DNA from: Nigrospora sphaerica | Taxonomy: Eukaryota; Ascomycota; Sordariomycetes; Amphisphaeriales; Apiosporaceae | Reading direction: 5' to 3' | NCBI GenBank assembly: GCA_018287875.1 | Contig: JAGVVL010000001.1 | Coordinates: 8,742,001 to 8,806,000, forward strand | DNA: 64,000 bases | Shown: in pieces, positions 21,225 through 33,556 of the stretch | How positions within the stretch are numbered: position 1 is the first letter of the stretch | Layout of the letters: the number at the start of each line of letters is the position of its first letter | Program-made: the position numbers and the translations under genes | The notes under the pieces: model-generated | What the model saw: the letters and a program-made list of their open reading frames with translations, nothing else | Told to the model about the DNA's origin: nothing | Database searches by the model: none

Positions 21225-22220
21225 ATGTCGGGCCTCCGCCTCCTCAGGCAGACGCTGTCAGCATCGCGGCGGCGACTGACCACGCGCTGGTCCACCCGCA
21301 GCTATCACGACCGGGGCCGGGACTTCGCCGGCTACGTCGACCCGAGCCAGCTCCCGCCCGTCCGCATCTTGCGCCCCGCCCTGGTGTGCCTGGGCACCAC
21401 GGCCGCCGTCTACCTGGGGTGCGCCGCGTACGAGGTGCGCCAAGATGCCGCCCGTGCTTGGCCGCGTGGGCCCGGCGACCTCAGCTATGACGAGCTCGAG
21501 TCCCGCAAGGCCCTAGCCCGCCTCCGCGACGCATTCCCCGGCAGCGCGCCGCAGCGGTCGCCGTGGCTCTCGGGCCTGCACGAGCCCGTCGTGGCGGCGC
21601 TCGGCCTCAACGCCGTCAGCTACCTGGCCTCGGTGGCGTCGCCGCGCGCCGCGCGCTTCTTCAGCCACGTGCCCGGCGACGCGCGCACCTACACGCTGCT
21701 GACGTCGACGTTTGGCCATTGGGGCCCGCTGCACCTCGCCGTCAACATGTACGCCGTGCTCCAGTTCGCTCCCATCGTCATGCAGACGCCCCAGTTCGAC
21801 CACAGCAACAGCCACGCCGTCGCCTTCTACCTCGGCGCCGGCACCGTCGCCACCCTCGGCGAGCAGGCCGCCGCGCGCCTCGGCGGCCCGCTGCGCCGCC
21901 TCACGGTCTCGCGCGGCGCCAGCGGCGCCGTCTTCGCCCTCGTCAGCGCCCTCGCCATGAGCGAGCCCGACCGCCACTTCGGCATCCTCTTCGTGCCCGG
22001 CGTCCGCTTCACGGCCCAGCAGCTCCTCGCCGGCGCCACGGCCTTCGAACTGGTCGGCTTGGTCTGGGGCATCCCCTTCCTGCCCTTTCTTGGCCATGCC
22101 GCCCACCTCGCCGGCCTGGCCACGGGCATGGCGTACGTGTATTTCGACGGCAGGAAGCGCCTGTGGCAGCCCACGCGCCGCTTCGCCTTTAACCAAATGC
22201 GGCGGCTGGGCATGGTCTAG
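21225..22220 (+). CDS. rhomboid-family intramembrane serine protease, probably mitochondrial
   Basis: Single exon, 331 residues, from the ATG at 21225. The N terminus is rich in Arg and Ser without acids (RLLRQTLSASRRRLTTRWSTR), like a mitochondrial targeting sequence, followed by an early transmembrane helix near residues 51-67. The rhomboid core has the HLAVNMYAV element (His170, Asn174), the catalytic serine in SRGASGAVF (Ser233) and the histidine in GHAAHLAGLATG (His294, with His291 before it). These form the serine-histidine dyad within the membrane. In yeast the mitochondrial rhomboid Pcp1 cleaves Mgm1 and Ccp1; a similar inner-membrane role is inferred from the 1+6 helix layout and presequence. 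It converges on the ABCG transporter gene. Confidence 0.88.
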   Translation: MSGLRLLRQTLSASRRRLTTRWSTRSYHDRGRDFAGYVDPSQLPPVRILRPALVCLGTTAAVYLGCAAYEVRQDAARAWPRGPGDLSYDELESRKALARLRDAFPGSAPQRSPWLSGLHEPVVAALGLNAVSYLASVASPRAARFFSHVPGDARTYTLLTSTFGHWGPLHLAVNMYAVLQFAPIVMQTPQFDHSNSHAVAFYLGAGTVATLGEQAAARLGGPLRRLTVSRGASGAVFALVSALAMSEPDRHFGILFVPGVRFTAQQLLAGATAFELVGLVWGIPFLPFLGHAAHLAGLATGMAYVYFDGRKRLWQPTRRFAFNQMRRLGMV

Positions 22221-22836
22221 AGAGGTGGTACGAGCGGGAGCAAAGAGGGACAGGCTCGTCCGGCCACGCCACACCGAGGCGGGGTGGAATTGCCGTCTGT
22301 AGTTGGTAATTATGCTTCCAAGCTCTCCTTACCGGCCCGTACTGGCAATGGAGCCCGGCTAGGTCTTTGCGGGACCGTGATTTACCTGTACTTGGGTCGA
22401 GCCCGCCCTGGGTCTGGCATTGTTGTCCAGCTCGCCAAAGCTTTGCACGCTGGCAAACACAGATTAATTTTCTTTTACGGCAGGAATCCTACATCAGAGC
22501 GTATCACAAGTGCCTCCGACGCACACAAAACTTGCGGCCCTCTCCATAGCATCTTGATCTTGCACAGGAAGGCCTACTCCCTTTGAAGTGGCAGCGATGC
22601 ACCTACAAGCTGCATCACAAGCAGACCTAGATGGCCAGATACGCCGTCAACAGCCCGAACAGCGACACCAAGAGGTCACGGAAGGTACTGGAAGGCTGAA
22701 TGTGAACCTTGGCCCAAATGGGCCTCAACTTAATCGGATATTTTATCTATAAGCCACGAACGCTTGATTTTCAATGTTCCCACCCGGCCCCAGGACTACA
22801 CAGTAGGCAGTTCCATGTCTGTCCCCTTTCCCCCGC
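22221..22836. other. 3'-3' intergenic, nothing seen
   Basis: Space between the convergent rhomboid and ABCG genes; expected to hold both 3' UTRs. Confidence 0.6.
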
Positions 22837-25036
22837 TCACCTCCGCAGGCGCAGCACGACCCAGCCGGCGAGGCGGTAGCCGGCGATGATGGACAGCATG
22901 ATGCCGACGTTGCGGCCGAGGTGGCGGCCGTCGTCGTAGCCGAGGGTGTCGAGGACGGTGGAGCCGGCGATCTGGCAGCTGTCGGCGAGGGGGCTGTCGT
23001 ACATGCAGCGGCAGGCGTCGCCGCAGGAGTAGACGCGGCCGCCGAGCTCGTTGGCGAGCATGCCGCCGAAGACCCAGGTCTGGTAGTCCCAGTAGTGGAA
23101 GGCGTAGGTGTAGAAGACGTTGAGGGTGGCGGGCGCGACGAGGAAGCCGCCCGCGCCCATCCAGAGCCCGTTGGCAAAGGCCACGACGGCCAGCGCGCCC
23201 ACAAACGACGGCGCCAGCGCCGCCGCCACCAGCACCACGAGCGACTCGGCCGCCAGCAGGTCCAGGAACAGCCACATCAGGTACGTCAGAAAGGCCGCTG
23301 CCGTCAGCCGCAGGTTCGAGAGGAAGTAGGTGATGAGCGAGAAGAGGAGGGAAATCAGGACTGCGCGGCCGCCCCCAAAGTTAGCAAAGGGGGGATTTTC
23401 CTTCTCCGCGGCGGGTCAGGAGGGGGACACGTACAGAGGTAGGGCACGCCGACGAGAAAGTTGGACAGCATGAGGGCCGTGGCGCCGTACAGGCCGTTGC
23501 GGTGCTCCTTGACGTACTGCTGGCGGTCCTCGATGAAGGCGGGCACGTAGGCGACGGCCATGAAGGACATGAAGGCGGAGCCGAAGAACTGGAGGGCAAG
23601 GGGTCAGCGCTTTCCTGGTGGGCGGAGAGGGGGCGTCCGTGGACTCCCACACGTACCAGACCGTTAATGACGGGTTGGATGGACGACTGATCCGTGTCGA
23701 GCCGCAGCCAGATGGTGCCCATCATGAGGGCGAGGCCAAAGTACATGGCGATGCGCACGCCATAGGCCACGACGTCGCGGTAGCTCTTGAGGAAGGACCG
23801 GTGCAGCAGCGCCAACACGACGCGGCCGAAGCCGGGCGCCCGCCGCGTCTCGGCGTCGGCGAGGAGCGCGGAGACGGAGCCTTTCTTGGCCGCCGCGTCG
23901 GCCTCGGTCTGGATGGCGACCCGGAGCGCGCCGGCGTCGGCGGAGCGCGCCCAGGCGCCCTGCAGCGCGGCGAGCTCGTCGGCGGCGGCGGCGCGGTCGG
24001 CGGCGAAGTCCGAGGCCACCGTCTCGAGCAGGAACTCGGCTGTGTTGGTGAGGGGGGGCACAGGGCGGCCCTGGGCGGCGAAGTAGTCGGCGACGGCGGC
24101 GACGGGCCCAAAGTAGCAGGGCCGGCCCTGGGAGAGGAGCAGGAGGCGGTCGAAGAGGCCGAAGGTGGCGGCCGACGGCTGGTGGATGCTGGCGATGACG
24201 ATGAGGCGGTGGCGCTGGGCGACGCGGCGCAGATGGGCGACGACCTCGCGGCTCGCGTGCGCGTCGAGCCCGCTCGTCGGCTCGTCGAGGAACAGCACCC
24301 GCGGGCCCGTGATGAGCTGGCTCGCCACGCCCACGCGCCGCTTCTGTCCGCCGCTGAGCCCGCGCCGCAGCGGCGTGCCGATCAGCGTGTGCGCCTGATC
24401 GCGCAGCCCGAGGGCCTCGAGCAGATCATCGACGCGTTCTTGGCGCGCCGCGGCCGAAAGCGCACTGTGGGGTGGCCCGCATCAGTATATATACCACGCG
24501 CGAGCCGTGCGGGCAGGACCGGGGAGGGGGGAAGGAGCTGTACCTGGGACTCGTCGCCAGGCGCGAGGCAAAGTGTAGCGTCTCGGCGACGGTGAGCGAA
24601 CCGATGAGGGCGTCCTCCTGCTCCACGAAACAGGACATAGCCCGGAACTGGGCCAGCGGGATTTCGGCGCCGTTCACCAACACCGAACCAGTGATGGTCT
24701 TGCCGCGCATCGGGCGCTGGGCAAGAACGTCGAGCAGCGTCGTCTTGCCGGACCCCGAAGGCCCCATGAGGGCGCACAGCTGGCCTGCGCGAAGGTCTGC
24801 ATTAGCCACCCTGTTCCTAGCGCCCATCGGCACGACGAGAAGAAGTCCCTACCGGCTTCGACGCAGCCATCGACGCTCTCCACGATATGGCGAGACTCCC
24901 GCGTTTTTCGGTCGTTCACCGTGACCGTGATGTTGCGCCACGCAATGCTGTGTACTGACGTGTTGAGGAGTTGGCCGTCCGACCCTGGCTCGAGATCCAC
25001 CACCGAGGCATGTTTGACGGTTCTGGCTTCGTCCAT
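22837..25036 (-). CDS. ABCG (White-type) half-transporter
   Basis: Five exons (25036-24853, 24784-24544, 24464-23657, 23588-23435, 23360-22837) encode 636 residues, with consistent phases and introns of 68-79 nt. The order is ATPase domain then membrane domain, as in ABCG half-size proteins. Motifs: Walker A GPSGSGKT (69-76), signature LSGGQKRR (178-185), Walker B VLFLDEP (198-204), then the switch histidine in IASIHQPS. The second half has the six-helix ABC2 membrane domain, including ALMMGTIWLRL, FFGSAFMSFMAVAYVP, a Cys-rich lumenal loop (YSCGDACRCMY) and a C terminus GYRLAGWVVLRLRR. Such proteins dimerise to export lipids, pigments or drugs by ATP hydrolysis. Substrate is unknown. The Zn2Cys6 regulator gene lies upstream on the same strand 2 kb away, but no direct evidence ties the two. 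Confidence 0.92.
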
Positions 25037-27065
25037 GGCGTCCTGCGACAGTCCCGTGACGGGGAGACCGGGGGAGAGCAGCCTGAGAGATTAGAGGAGG
25101 GACAGGGTTCAAGGGGAGGAATATGCACAGATATGCGGGACGGCGAGGTATAAAGCTGTCATAACCAGGGAGAACACAGCTCTATAAGCGCCCGCCCGGG
25201 ACCCTATATGTTTGATAGCCGCACTTTTCCTTTTACCCGTCGCTGATGTCTTGGACGGCGACCAGAAAATATTGGCAATAGATGCAGGTACCGGCTGCCG
25301 ATCCGGAGACATTTGGCCATACGAGCAGATGCAGACTACGGCTGCTAGCTCAGCCTCATCGGCGGCCAGCTGGCCCGTCAGCGGCCTAGAGCCTCTTCCC
25401 GGGGTCTTTCATTCGTTCAAGGGCGCTGGTCCCGCCCTCCCCAAGGCTGGATGGCCGGCTTCGCCGCCGGCGTGGTTCACGGGCCCGCAGGTCCCAGGCG
25501 TCCTGGAGCCCGAAGTCCCCGTCGAGGGCGGCCAGCTCTCTCAGCAACACGGACGTGCCAGGTGGAGGCGAGCAGTGCCCCGAGACGTGCGCCAAAAATA
25601 GGCTGACGTCAGCAAACACGAGCCGAGAACATCGCGAAAGGACCAATGAGAGAGGGATGGTCGGCTGCCCGCTGACCAGCCGCCCACCACAGAGTGGAGG
25701 AAGGGCGGACATCTCACCCGCCGCGGGACCTACGATTAGCGTCGAATTGCACGGGTGGGAAGCACGGGTGCCAACGCGCCGGAGGAGAGTCAAGGGCGCG
25801 GCAGGCAGGTGGGGTCTCCCATCACTTTGAGCCGTCCTTCCTCACGTGCCCTCGGGCGGTAGCCCGCCCTGCTGGGCTGGCATGGGGACCCGGCCAGTAT
25901 CTCGCCGGTGGGGTGGAGAGGCGATATACTTTCCAGGGCTGCATCTTGGTCGCCCATGGGCGGAAGGAGTGCGGTACGTAAATTACCGGCAGCGTACCAG
26001 AGGGCGGGAGGGGACCGACGGTGGGGTGGGTGTTGGTTGGGTCACGCCCTCACGGTTACCTAAGTAGGCCGCGGATCTCCCACGGCACGGGACGAACGTG
26101 TCTGGGTTTCGGCCAGGCGGTGTCTGTCGCGCCAAGGAGTTTTTGGTCGCCGGACCGCCAACTACCAGGGGGAAGGGTTGAATAGCGATGCCGCCCCCCC
26201 CGGTCGCCGGCGATCTCGGGGACTCGAGGTGGTGCGGTTCGGCCGACGATCGATGGGGTTGGGGGAAAGTCTCGGCTCCACCCCCACGACGACCCGCAGG
26301 CGGACAGACGAGGTCCCCGACGACCGTCAGCACGAGCCCTAGAGGCCGTACCATACGAGAAGCGCAGGGCCTGCAGGTCCGAGGTTATTTTCAGCCGCAG
26401 GCTCACATCCGGGGACCACGACGTCGTGCCCAGATCCCCGCGTGGGGAACGGAAGGGGTGTAAGTTTATGTGTCGGGTCCCGCCATCGGCGTACAGTAAG
26501 CCCGGCGGTGTCCACTCGCTCGCGTGGTCGCCGACCACGCATGAAGCAATATGAAGTGGGGACAAGACGACTGACTCAGCCAATCGCGGCGTCGTCTCAG
26601 CCGTACGTGCCCGCGCACTCGCACACGCACATGGTGTGGGAAAACTACGTGGCTTGCCTTGGGAAGGAGCGTATAGCCCCCCCCTCCCCCGGTTGGTTTC
26701 TTACCGACTGATTGGCCATCGATAGGTGCGCAACAGAAAAAGTAACCACAAAACTACAGCAGGGTGGATGTCTTATATAACCTAAAGTATGCCCGCCGTA
26801 ACCCAACCGACCCGTGCAAGGGATTTACAAAAAGGGAACCAACGCCCTTCGAAAAGAGATGTCTGGCCGAAGCCACCAAATCCATCCGACCCATGCGCCC
26901 ATCGACACACCTGCGACTCGGCTATAGGTGAAAACATATATCTACGTCGGAGCCCCCGCGCGCGTCGCCATGCAATTGTGAAAAGTCCGGACACATTTCT
27001 GACTCCCCGCCGGTTCCAGCGCTCGGCGCGGAACAAGGGGCGCGGCGCGAGGGACGACCCGGGGC
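25037..27065. other. intergenic: ABCG promoter and regulator 3' side
   Basis: About 2 kb, GC-rich. Frames on both strands look random. A TATA-like CCTATATG at 25202 lies 170 bases upstream of the ABCG start. Confidence 0.55.
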
Positions 27066-29190
27066 TCACGGATCGGGCTGGAGCATGATGTTGATGTCGC
27101 TCATGATGCTCTCGTCCGAGGCCACGCTGGCCACGATCTCCTCCTGCGTGAAGCCGACCCACATGGACGCGTTGGACTGCTGCGCCTTCTTGGAGCGGTA
27201 GATTTCCTGCGCCACGCCCTTCACCTGGCCCGCCGCCCGCCCGGCCGCCTTCCAGACCGAGCTCAGCTGGTTCAGCGCGCCAATGTTGAGGCGGATCTGC
27301 TGCCGCAGGTTGTCGTCGTCCTGCAGCACGTACAGGGCCCACTTGCTCAGGTGCACGATGGACGACAGCGTCAGGACGCACGTGAAGAAGTGCGTGTGGC
27401 ACGTGATGGGCACGGCGTACGTCACCATCTTACTGATGGCGCACGCCGCCGTGATGATGTGTTTCGTGTGCGTGTTGAAGTTCTCGCCGCTCCGGACCAT
27501 CTGGTACGGCGCGCACGCCGTCACGTCTCGCGCCGGCGACGAGTCCAGCTGCGAATGCGGCTGGTGCAGGATGATGGAGCAGCTACGCGCCTCGTCGTCA
27601 GTACGCGGCTTTCCGCCTTCGGCCGGGACAACACTCACGCATGGTTAATCATGTGCGCCTGGAACATCATTTCGTCCAGCTGGCAGTCCTTGGTCAGACA
27701 GTCGCGTTTCGACGGGGGCAGATGCATCCGCCAGTTGGACAAAAGGGCTTCGATCTTGTCGACGTTCTGGTCGCCGGGGAAGACGCTCTCGGGCAGGCGC
27801 ATCATGCGGCCGAGGTTGCGGATCGACGCCACGCGGTAAGCAAAGGACGAAAACTCAATCTCGGCCTCGCTGAAGATTTGGTCCTCGAAATCCTCGAGGT
27901 ACAGGGGCCGCGGAATGGTCTGCCGGGGCCGGTTAGCCGCGCGCGCGTCGGGCCACAACCAAAGGCACAGAAAGGACTTACCCCGGACAAGTACTGGTGC
28001 TCCTCGCACGGCAAACCGACGTCGGCGACGATGTCAAAGAGGAGGAAGTTTGTTTGCCGGTGCACGCCGGCGATCATACCGTCCACGACGAACAGGTCCC
28101 ACCACGTCCGCCGCAGGCTTTCCTCCAACAGGTGGTCGCCGTGGCTGTGGTTGGCCGCGTACGCGCGTTGGTACAGGCCGATCTCGATGGCGATGCGCTC
28201 GGCGTCGGACAGGATATCCCGCGCGCGGTCGTTCTCGCAGCTGCCGTCGAGGCCGATAATCAGGATAATTAGGGCCTGGACCAGGAAGGCGTCCTTTTCG
28301 ACGTCGGGGGCGTACACGAGCCGCAGGGCCTCGTCGAGCATGGTGGCGCGGGACGGGCCGACCTCGAGGTAGAGCGAGCCGGCCCAGCGTATGGCGGCGA
28401 GCAGGTGATCGAGCCGCCGCTCCTTGGCCACCCGCAGGAGGTGCGGCTTGGGGAGCACGGCCGGGTGGCCCGGGAAGAAATGAAAGTAGAACGAGTCGAG
28501 GCAGTTGTCGCCGACACTCGGGGCCGCGACGGTCTGGGTTTGCTGGTTGTAGGCCATCATGCCCATGCCGCTGACGAACGGCGGCGTCCTGTAAAGATCG
28601 ACGCCGGCGCCGGGCATGCCCGGGGTCGCAACAAAGGGCGACATGGGCTCGGCGAGCCCCAGGACAGGGTGGTGGTAGCCGACCATGGCGGGTGCCGTGC
28701 TTACGGACACGCCGGCGCCAAGCAGCATGGGGCAGCTGTCGTTGCCGCCGTCCGCCGGGGGCGAGTCGGAGGCATGACGCTTGTTGGGGTTCCGCGCCGT
28801 GTTCCTCCGGGGCCCCTTGTAGCCACGGCGCGACGCGATGTACTGGCAGAAGGAGTCGCTGGCCTGGCAGCGCGAGCAGGGGGTCGCGCCGTCACATTTC
28901 AAGTGTTTGGACCGCTGGGACCGCGGACGTTAGTCATCCCGGCCTCGGCCTCGGGGGCTAGGACGTAAACTCACACACGCCAGACACGCGGCCGGCACGC
29001 TCGAGGGGGCGGCGGCGCGCTGTTCGGAGGCCGGCGCCCCCGTAGCGGATGTCGCGGGACGCGCAGGGCCGCCCGGGGGTGCGGGCTTACCGTAGCTGCT
29101 CGCGCCGTCGGGGCTGGCCGACGATGGCGACGACGACGACGACGACGAGAGCGACGCCCGCTGCCGGGCGCCGGTGGCGTATGAATCCAT
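27066..29190 (-). CDS. Zn2Cys6 fungal transcription factor
   Basis: Four exons (29190-28975, 28914-27982, 27919-27639, 27582-27066) encode 648 residues. The first intron falls inside the zinc cluster. The cluster is canonical: Cys69, Cys72, Cys79, Cys85, Cys88, Cys95 in the spacing CX2CX6CX5CX2CX6C, with the basic follow-on SRRGYKGPRR, binding two zinc ions and DNA (usually CGG half-sites). Before it is a Ser/Pro/Ala-rich low-complexity tail. The middle and C-terminal part is the fungal-specific regulatory domain: FYFHFFPGHPAVLPKPHLL, AERIAIEIGLYQRAY, and the RRTWWDLFVVDGMIAG signature. Nuclear. Target genes are unknown; nearest genes are the ABCG transporter downstream on the same strand and a gene-poor stretch upstream. 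Confidence 0.92.
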
Positions 29191-29404
29191 GAAGTTTTAG
29201 GTGGCGGTGACAATGGGTTGGGAGGTAATGGGCGCTCCGTAAAGCTGCGGTGTGCGCATGCAGGGTAGATTCACGGCGGGACAGGCACGACTCATACAGC
29301 GGCAGGATTTAAGTAAGTCGTAAGGTTGGGATGGGGTGTCGAAATAAGCATGGGAGGGGCGGGAGGGGATCAAGACGGTTCCAGTGCCAAAGGACGGACG
29401 GCGC

Positions 29405-29414
29405 GGGGGGGGGG
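29405..29414 (+). repeat. poly(G) tract, 10 bases
   Basis: Uninterrupted G10 about 215 bases upstream of the Zn2Cys6 gene start (C10 on its coding strand). Confidence 0.9.
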
Positions 29415-32400
29415 CCGCGCCAACGACAGGCGCAGGAAAGGAAAGGGTTGCTGGATGTAGAGGAGACAAGCAAGTACCGAAACGCCCGACCTCCCGTGAG
29501 CAGCGACGGTTGAGGTAGGGAGGATGGAATGGGGGTGAATGGGACGAATCGCGCCCCGGCAAGGGAACCTGGCGACGCCTGCGTCCCCGATCCAATAGAA
29601 GGCGGGCTATTCTCGAGGAGGCATAGTGGCCGACGTTGGACAACGGCATTCGGAGTGGGCCGGTGGCTGTACCTTTTAGACTGCCTGTTTTTGATCGATG
29701 TAACCAGTGGACGGACGGCCAACGCCTGGCTGGGTCTGGGGCCTAGAGGCCGGTACGCAGACCACAGATGCTAACCTGGGGGGCCAAGGGCACCTAGCAG
29801 CCGCCTGTACCCACTGCTTCTCCGTTCGTGGGATATGCCGTGGTCATTTCCCGGCTGTCGCCCCCTTGGGCACTGCCAGGAGATAACGTCGTTTCCGCCG
29901 TTTTGGCTGCGAGGCGGGCGCCCCAGCTTCCGCTGCCCTGCCCCGCTCTGCCCTGCTGCCCTGCCGCCCGCATGGTCGTCTGGCTCTCTCATGCCGGCCC
30001 GCGCTGCGGCCGCGCCCTTCCCTCTCCAGGGCCGTCCCTGTCGCCGGACTTGCCTCTTCCTCTTCGCGCCTAGACCGATAGGGCCGGGCTGGGCGTCGAT
30101 CCCACCGTGGTATTGCCGGCGTCGTCACTCGTGCCCGCGCCGTCTACCTACCTAGCCTGCTCCTCTGCCTCGGCTGTCGCCCTCCCATCCCCACCGCTGA
30201 GGACCCGCGCTCAACGGCCAGCGTGGTTTGACTTTGGATTCGAAACCCTGGCCCGCGGCGCTGCCCTGTGCCTTCACGAACCAACATCAGGGACTCGCAG
30301 GGCCTGCTGGTGCCTGGCCGCCGTCGCTCTGTATGATCATCTCCAGGGAGGCGCGTAGCGCAATCTCGCTGGGCCGCCACGACCCGTGGCAACCCGGAAA
30401 CATTTTGGGGCTCTCGCTGCGCGCCGGCACGATGGCGCCTTGCCGCCGGAATTCGCTCCGAGGGCAGGGCCACCAGGGCCTCTGCCGACTGGGGAGGGGG
30501 GGACGGGGGTCGCGCCTCGAGATACGATTTGCTCGTCATCGTGCGCATCTTTCTCCTCCAATTCCTGGTACAGCTCGAGTGGAGGCGAGGGGGAGGAACC
30601 ATGGGGCTCCATGCTCCGATGCGACCATCCATCAGATAACACACTGCCAGGCCCACTTGGAGACGTCGGGAACATCGACGGCAAACAGGGGTCCCGCCGT
30701 TTACAAGCGAACCTATGGCGGGAGGCACGTAGTGGCTCGCGAACCGACAACTCTTTCCTCCTCGTCAGTCGTAATGCTGCGTCCACAGGGATCCATAATG
30801 GCAGCCCAAAGGCCCCATTAAGCCGTACGGAGGCCCAGGGTAGAGCCAGTGGACGTGGATCATATGATGTACCTTCCCGGTATCCACTGCCCTCGCCATG
30901 AACATGATCGACACGCACACAGGGAAGGTAGGGCGTCCTCGTTGCGCCCAGCAAACTCAGTCATAAAACATGCCAAAGCAACTCGTTCAGCTGGCTCCCT
31001 GCTGAGGATTCCAGGGGAAATGAGCCCGTCTTCGCCATGGGGAGAGACCTGAGCGCCGTCAGTTGGACCCAGGACGAGACATTGGGACTCGCCGCCCGAG
31101 TTCCGGAGGCCATACACAGTATGTGCTTTGTCACGGCTTACCAAGATTTTAACTTCGCTCCCAAGTGCCTTAACCCCCCTAAAACAGTGTAGTTCCCCGG
31201 AGAAACCTAGAATGCGGCCCCTGGTAGTCGGGTCACTAAGGTATGGTGTGTAACGGCGGCACCCCCGCTGCACGACGCAAAGATCCGCCTGAGAGATCCG
31301 AGCTTGTCTCCGGCTGGTCTTCAGGGGGGCGACGTCCACCGATCGACCCTTGCCAGCAACGCGACCCCTCACCGGCGAGAGCAACAAGGCTAACACCGCG
31401 GGCCACTGACAGAAGCGTCAAGTAGCACCATATGTGGGTGTAGGACGACCCCTGGACCGAGGCGTCAGGACCAAACATGCGGCAGCACGCGTACGGGCCC
31501 CGGTTGCGTGCGACTTGTGGCACTGCAGCCCTTCGGCGTGCCACGAGCGGGCCCTGCTAGTTCTGAGCCTATGGGATATTGTTCTGGTTCGGGTCGCTGG
31601 CCCAGGGACTCCGAAACATTGCCTAGGTGAAGGCAATAATCACTTGACGGATCGCAGCCGGAACCAGCCTTTTCGGCCAGGTTGAGACTTGGTAGCTTCG
31701 TGTGTACTTTAACGATACCCGGGCTAGTAAAGGAGAGTAGATGAAGTGTCATACCCGATGTGACGAGCCGTCGGGTGATAATCGTCGATCGTGTCCTTCT
31801 CGTTTCCCATTGGGCCACCTTTCCCAGCCCCTTTTATGCGCGGCTGGCTGCGGGCATGCCTCCTGTCGAATGAACGGGCGAGGGCGGCTCCCAGCCCGGC
31901 GGCCGCGTCGAGTGCCCAGGGCACTCCCGCTCACACCCGGTGGATGACCCGGGGCGAGCGTGATTTGGCGGCTCGCGATAGAAGCAGGATCGTGTCCGAC
32001 CTTTTTCACGTTTCACGGCGCGCGGGCGTCTCGGCACCGGTGCTGAACTTTGCTCAGGCCGGCCACCAGTTGGCAGCGCGCGGGCAGCGCTTGACGACGA
32101 GGTGACGAATCTGCCAAACCTACTACGCGTTGGGGTGGGATGGTGCCCCGGCCGGGAACGCCCGCCGCAACTTGATCCGCGTGGTGTGTACTCGTCAGCA
32201 GCGTCATGGCGAGCCAGAAGGGCAGCCGTGTTCTGACCCGGGACGTGGCTCGCTCGCACACAGGCAAACGGGAGCTGGGCCGCTGTTCATCAGCCACTCG
32301 GTTCAACAGCTGCAAGTTGCCTGCCGGATTGGCTGCTCGTCTGGTTGCTGGACCTCGTACCGGTGGGAGGGCGCAGCGGCCACGCCCGCAAGGGACGGAA

Positions 32401-32466
32401 TGGATTCTGCGTGGATCCCTGGGTCGGCAGACTTGGCGGGCTGTGCGATACTAACCTGTCACTTGC

Positions 32467-32499
32467 CATGCTGCCCATGCTGCCCATGCTGCCCATGCT
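32467..32499 (+). repeat. 9-bp tandem repeat, 3.6 units
   Basis: CATGCTGCC repeated three full times plus a partial fourth copy. Confidence 0.9.
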
Positions 32500-33448
32500 T
32501 TCCTACATACCTCCTGCTGTTGCCCTTCGCTCGCGACGACGACAAGTTTACGCAGGCCGCCTGTACGACAACGCGCCGATGGGAGTCTGTTGCTGATACT
32601 GCGTCGAATGCGTGATGCGTAGGTTCCGTAGGTGCGACGGGGGCCTCGAACGAAGTCTGCACCCTCCACTATGCCCATACTTCGCTAGAAGGTTTGCCTC
32701 TGCTTTGTTGCCCAAACTCTCGAAATGGCGACACATGCCAGCGGGGAGGCAACGCACCGCGTAGCAGACGTACATTTATCCACGAGCATCGGGAATCTGA
32801 GCTGCAGAGTCTGGCTGATCCGTCGAGAATTCGGCCAAGCGGCCAAGTAGGAAGCGACGGAAACGGCATGAAGCCCAGGCGGGCCCTGATAGGACAGGAC
32901 CATCTGTTCCTTGTGTGCTCCACGCTCGGCAAGCTTTGGCCGGGCCCAGACGCTGTTGTGAGCCAATCAGTACCACGTTCGCACCACCCAGCACCCACTG
33001 GGCACCCGCGTTGCCGTGCTCGCGTGGCCTGGGCTCCCCTGGCTAAGCACCACAGAACAGTTGGTTTGACAGCTTGTGATGTCATGTAACATATGTTGGC
33101 ATTCATCAGCCACGGCTCATCAACATCTGATCCGCAGATTCGACGGATCGATGTTACCGTCGCTGTCTTCCCCCAACTGCACTTTAGGTGACCGGCCAGC
33201 CCCCCCGGCAAAGCCACAGCGCGAACAATCAAGTCGGGCTTGTTTCATCCCACATCCGACTGCGGCCTCCCACACTCGCCCGTCTTGCCCTACCCCGGTC
33301 AAGCCAACTTGTCTCCATCCGCACTCCCACGGTAGATTTCCCCAGCGCGAATGCACCTCTAGCGCCGATTCCCGCGCCTCTGGGGCCTCCGACCTGACTC
33401 GCTTCTCTGATAGCCGCCGACAGCATCATCTCGCTATCCAGAGAGGCG

Positions 33449-33459
33449 CCCCCCCCCCC
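33449..33459 (+). repeat. poly(C) tract, 11 bases
   Basis: Uninterrupted C11 in the leader region, about 100 bases upstream of the ATG at 33557. Confidence 0.9.
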
Positions 33460-33556
33460 TTTTAGCGAATTTGGTCGTTTCCGCCCCGAAACACCTTCAC
33501 GACGCGCGCCCTCACTTCGCAGGGTTCGACGCTCGTCGCGAGCCGCAATCACTTCG

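Larger units (their letters stand above)
29191..33556. other. 4.4-kb gene-poor stretch
   Basis: No gene could be supported. Open frames up to about 200 codons occur on both strands but overlap each other and have the Arg/Pro/Ser-rich look of shadow frames. Contains poly(G) at 29405-29414, a 9-base tandem at 32467-32499 and poly(C) at 33449-33459. The last several hundred bases are the promoter and leader of the glucosyltransferase-like gene. Confidence 0.5.
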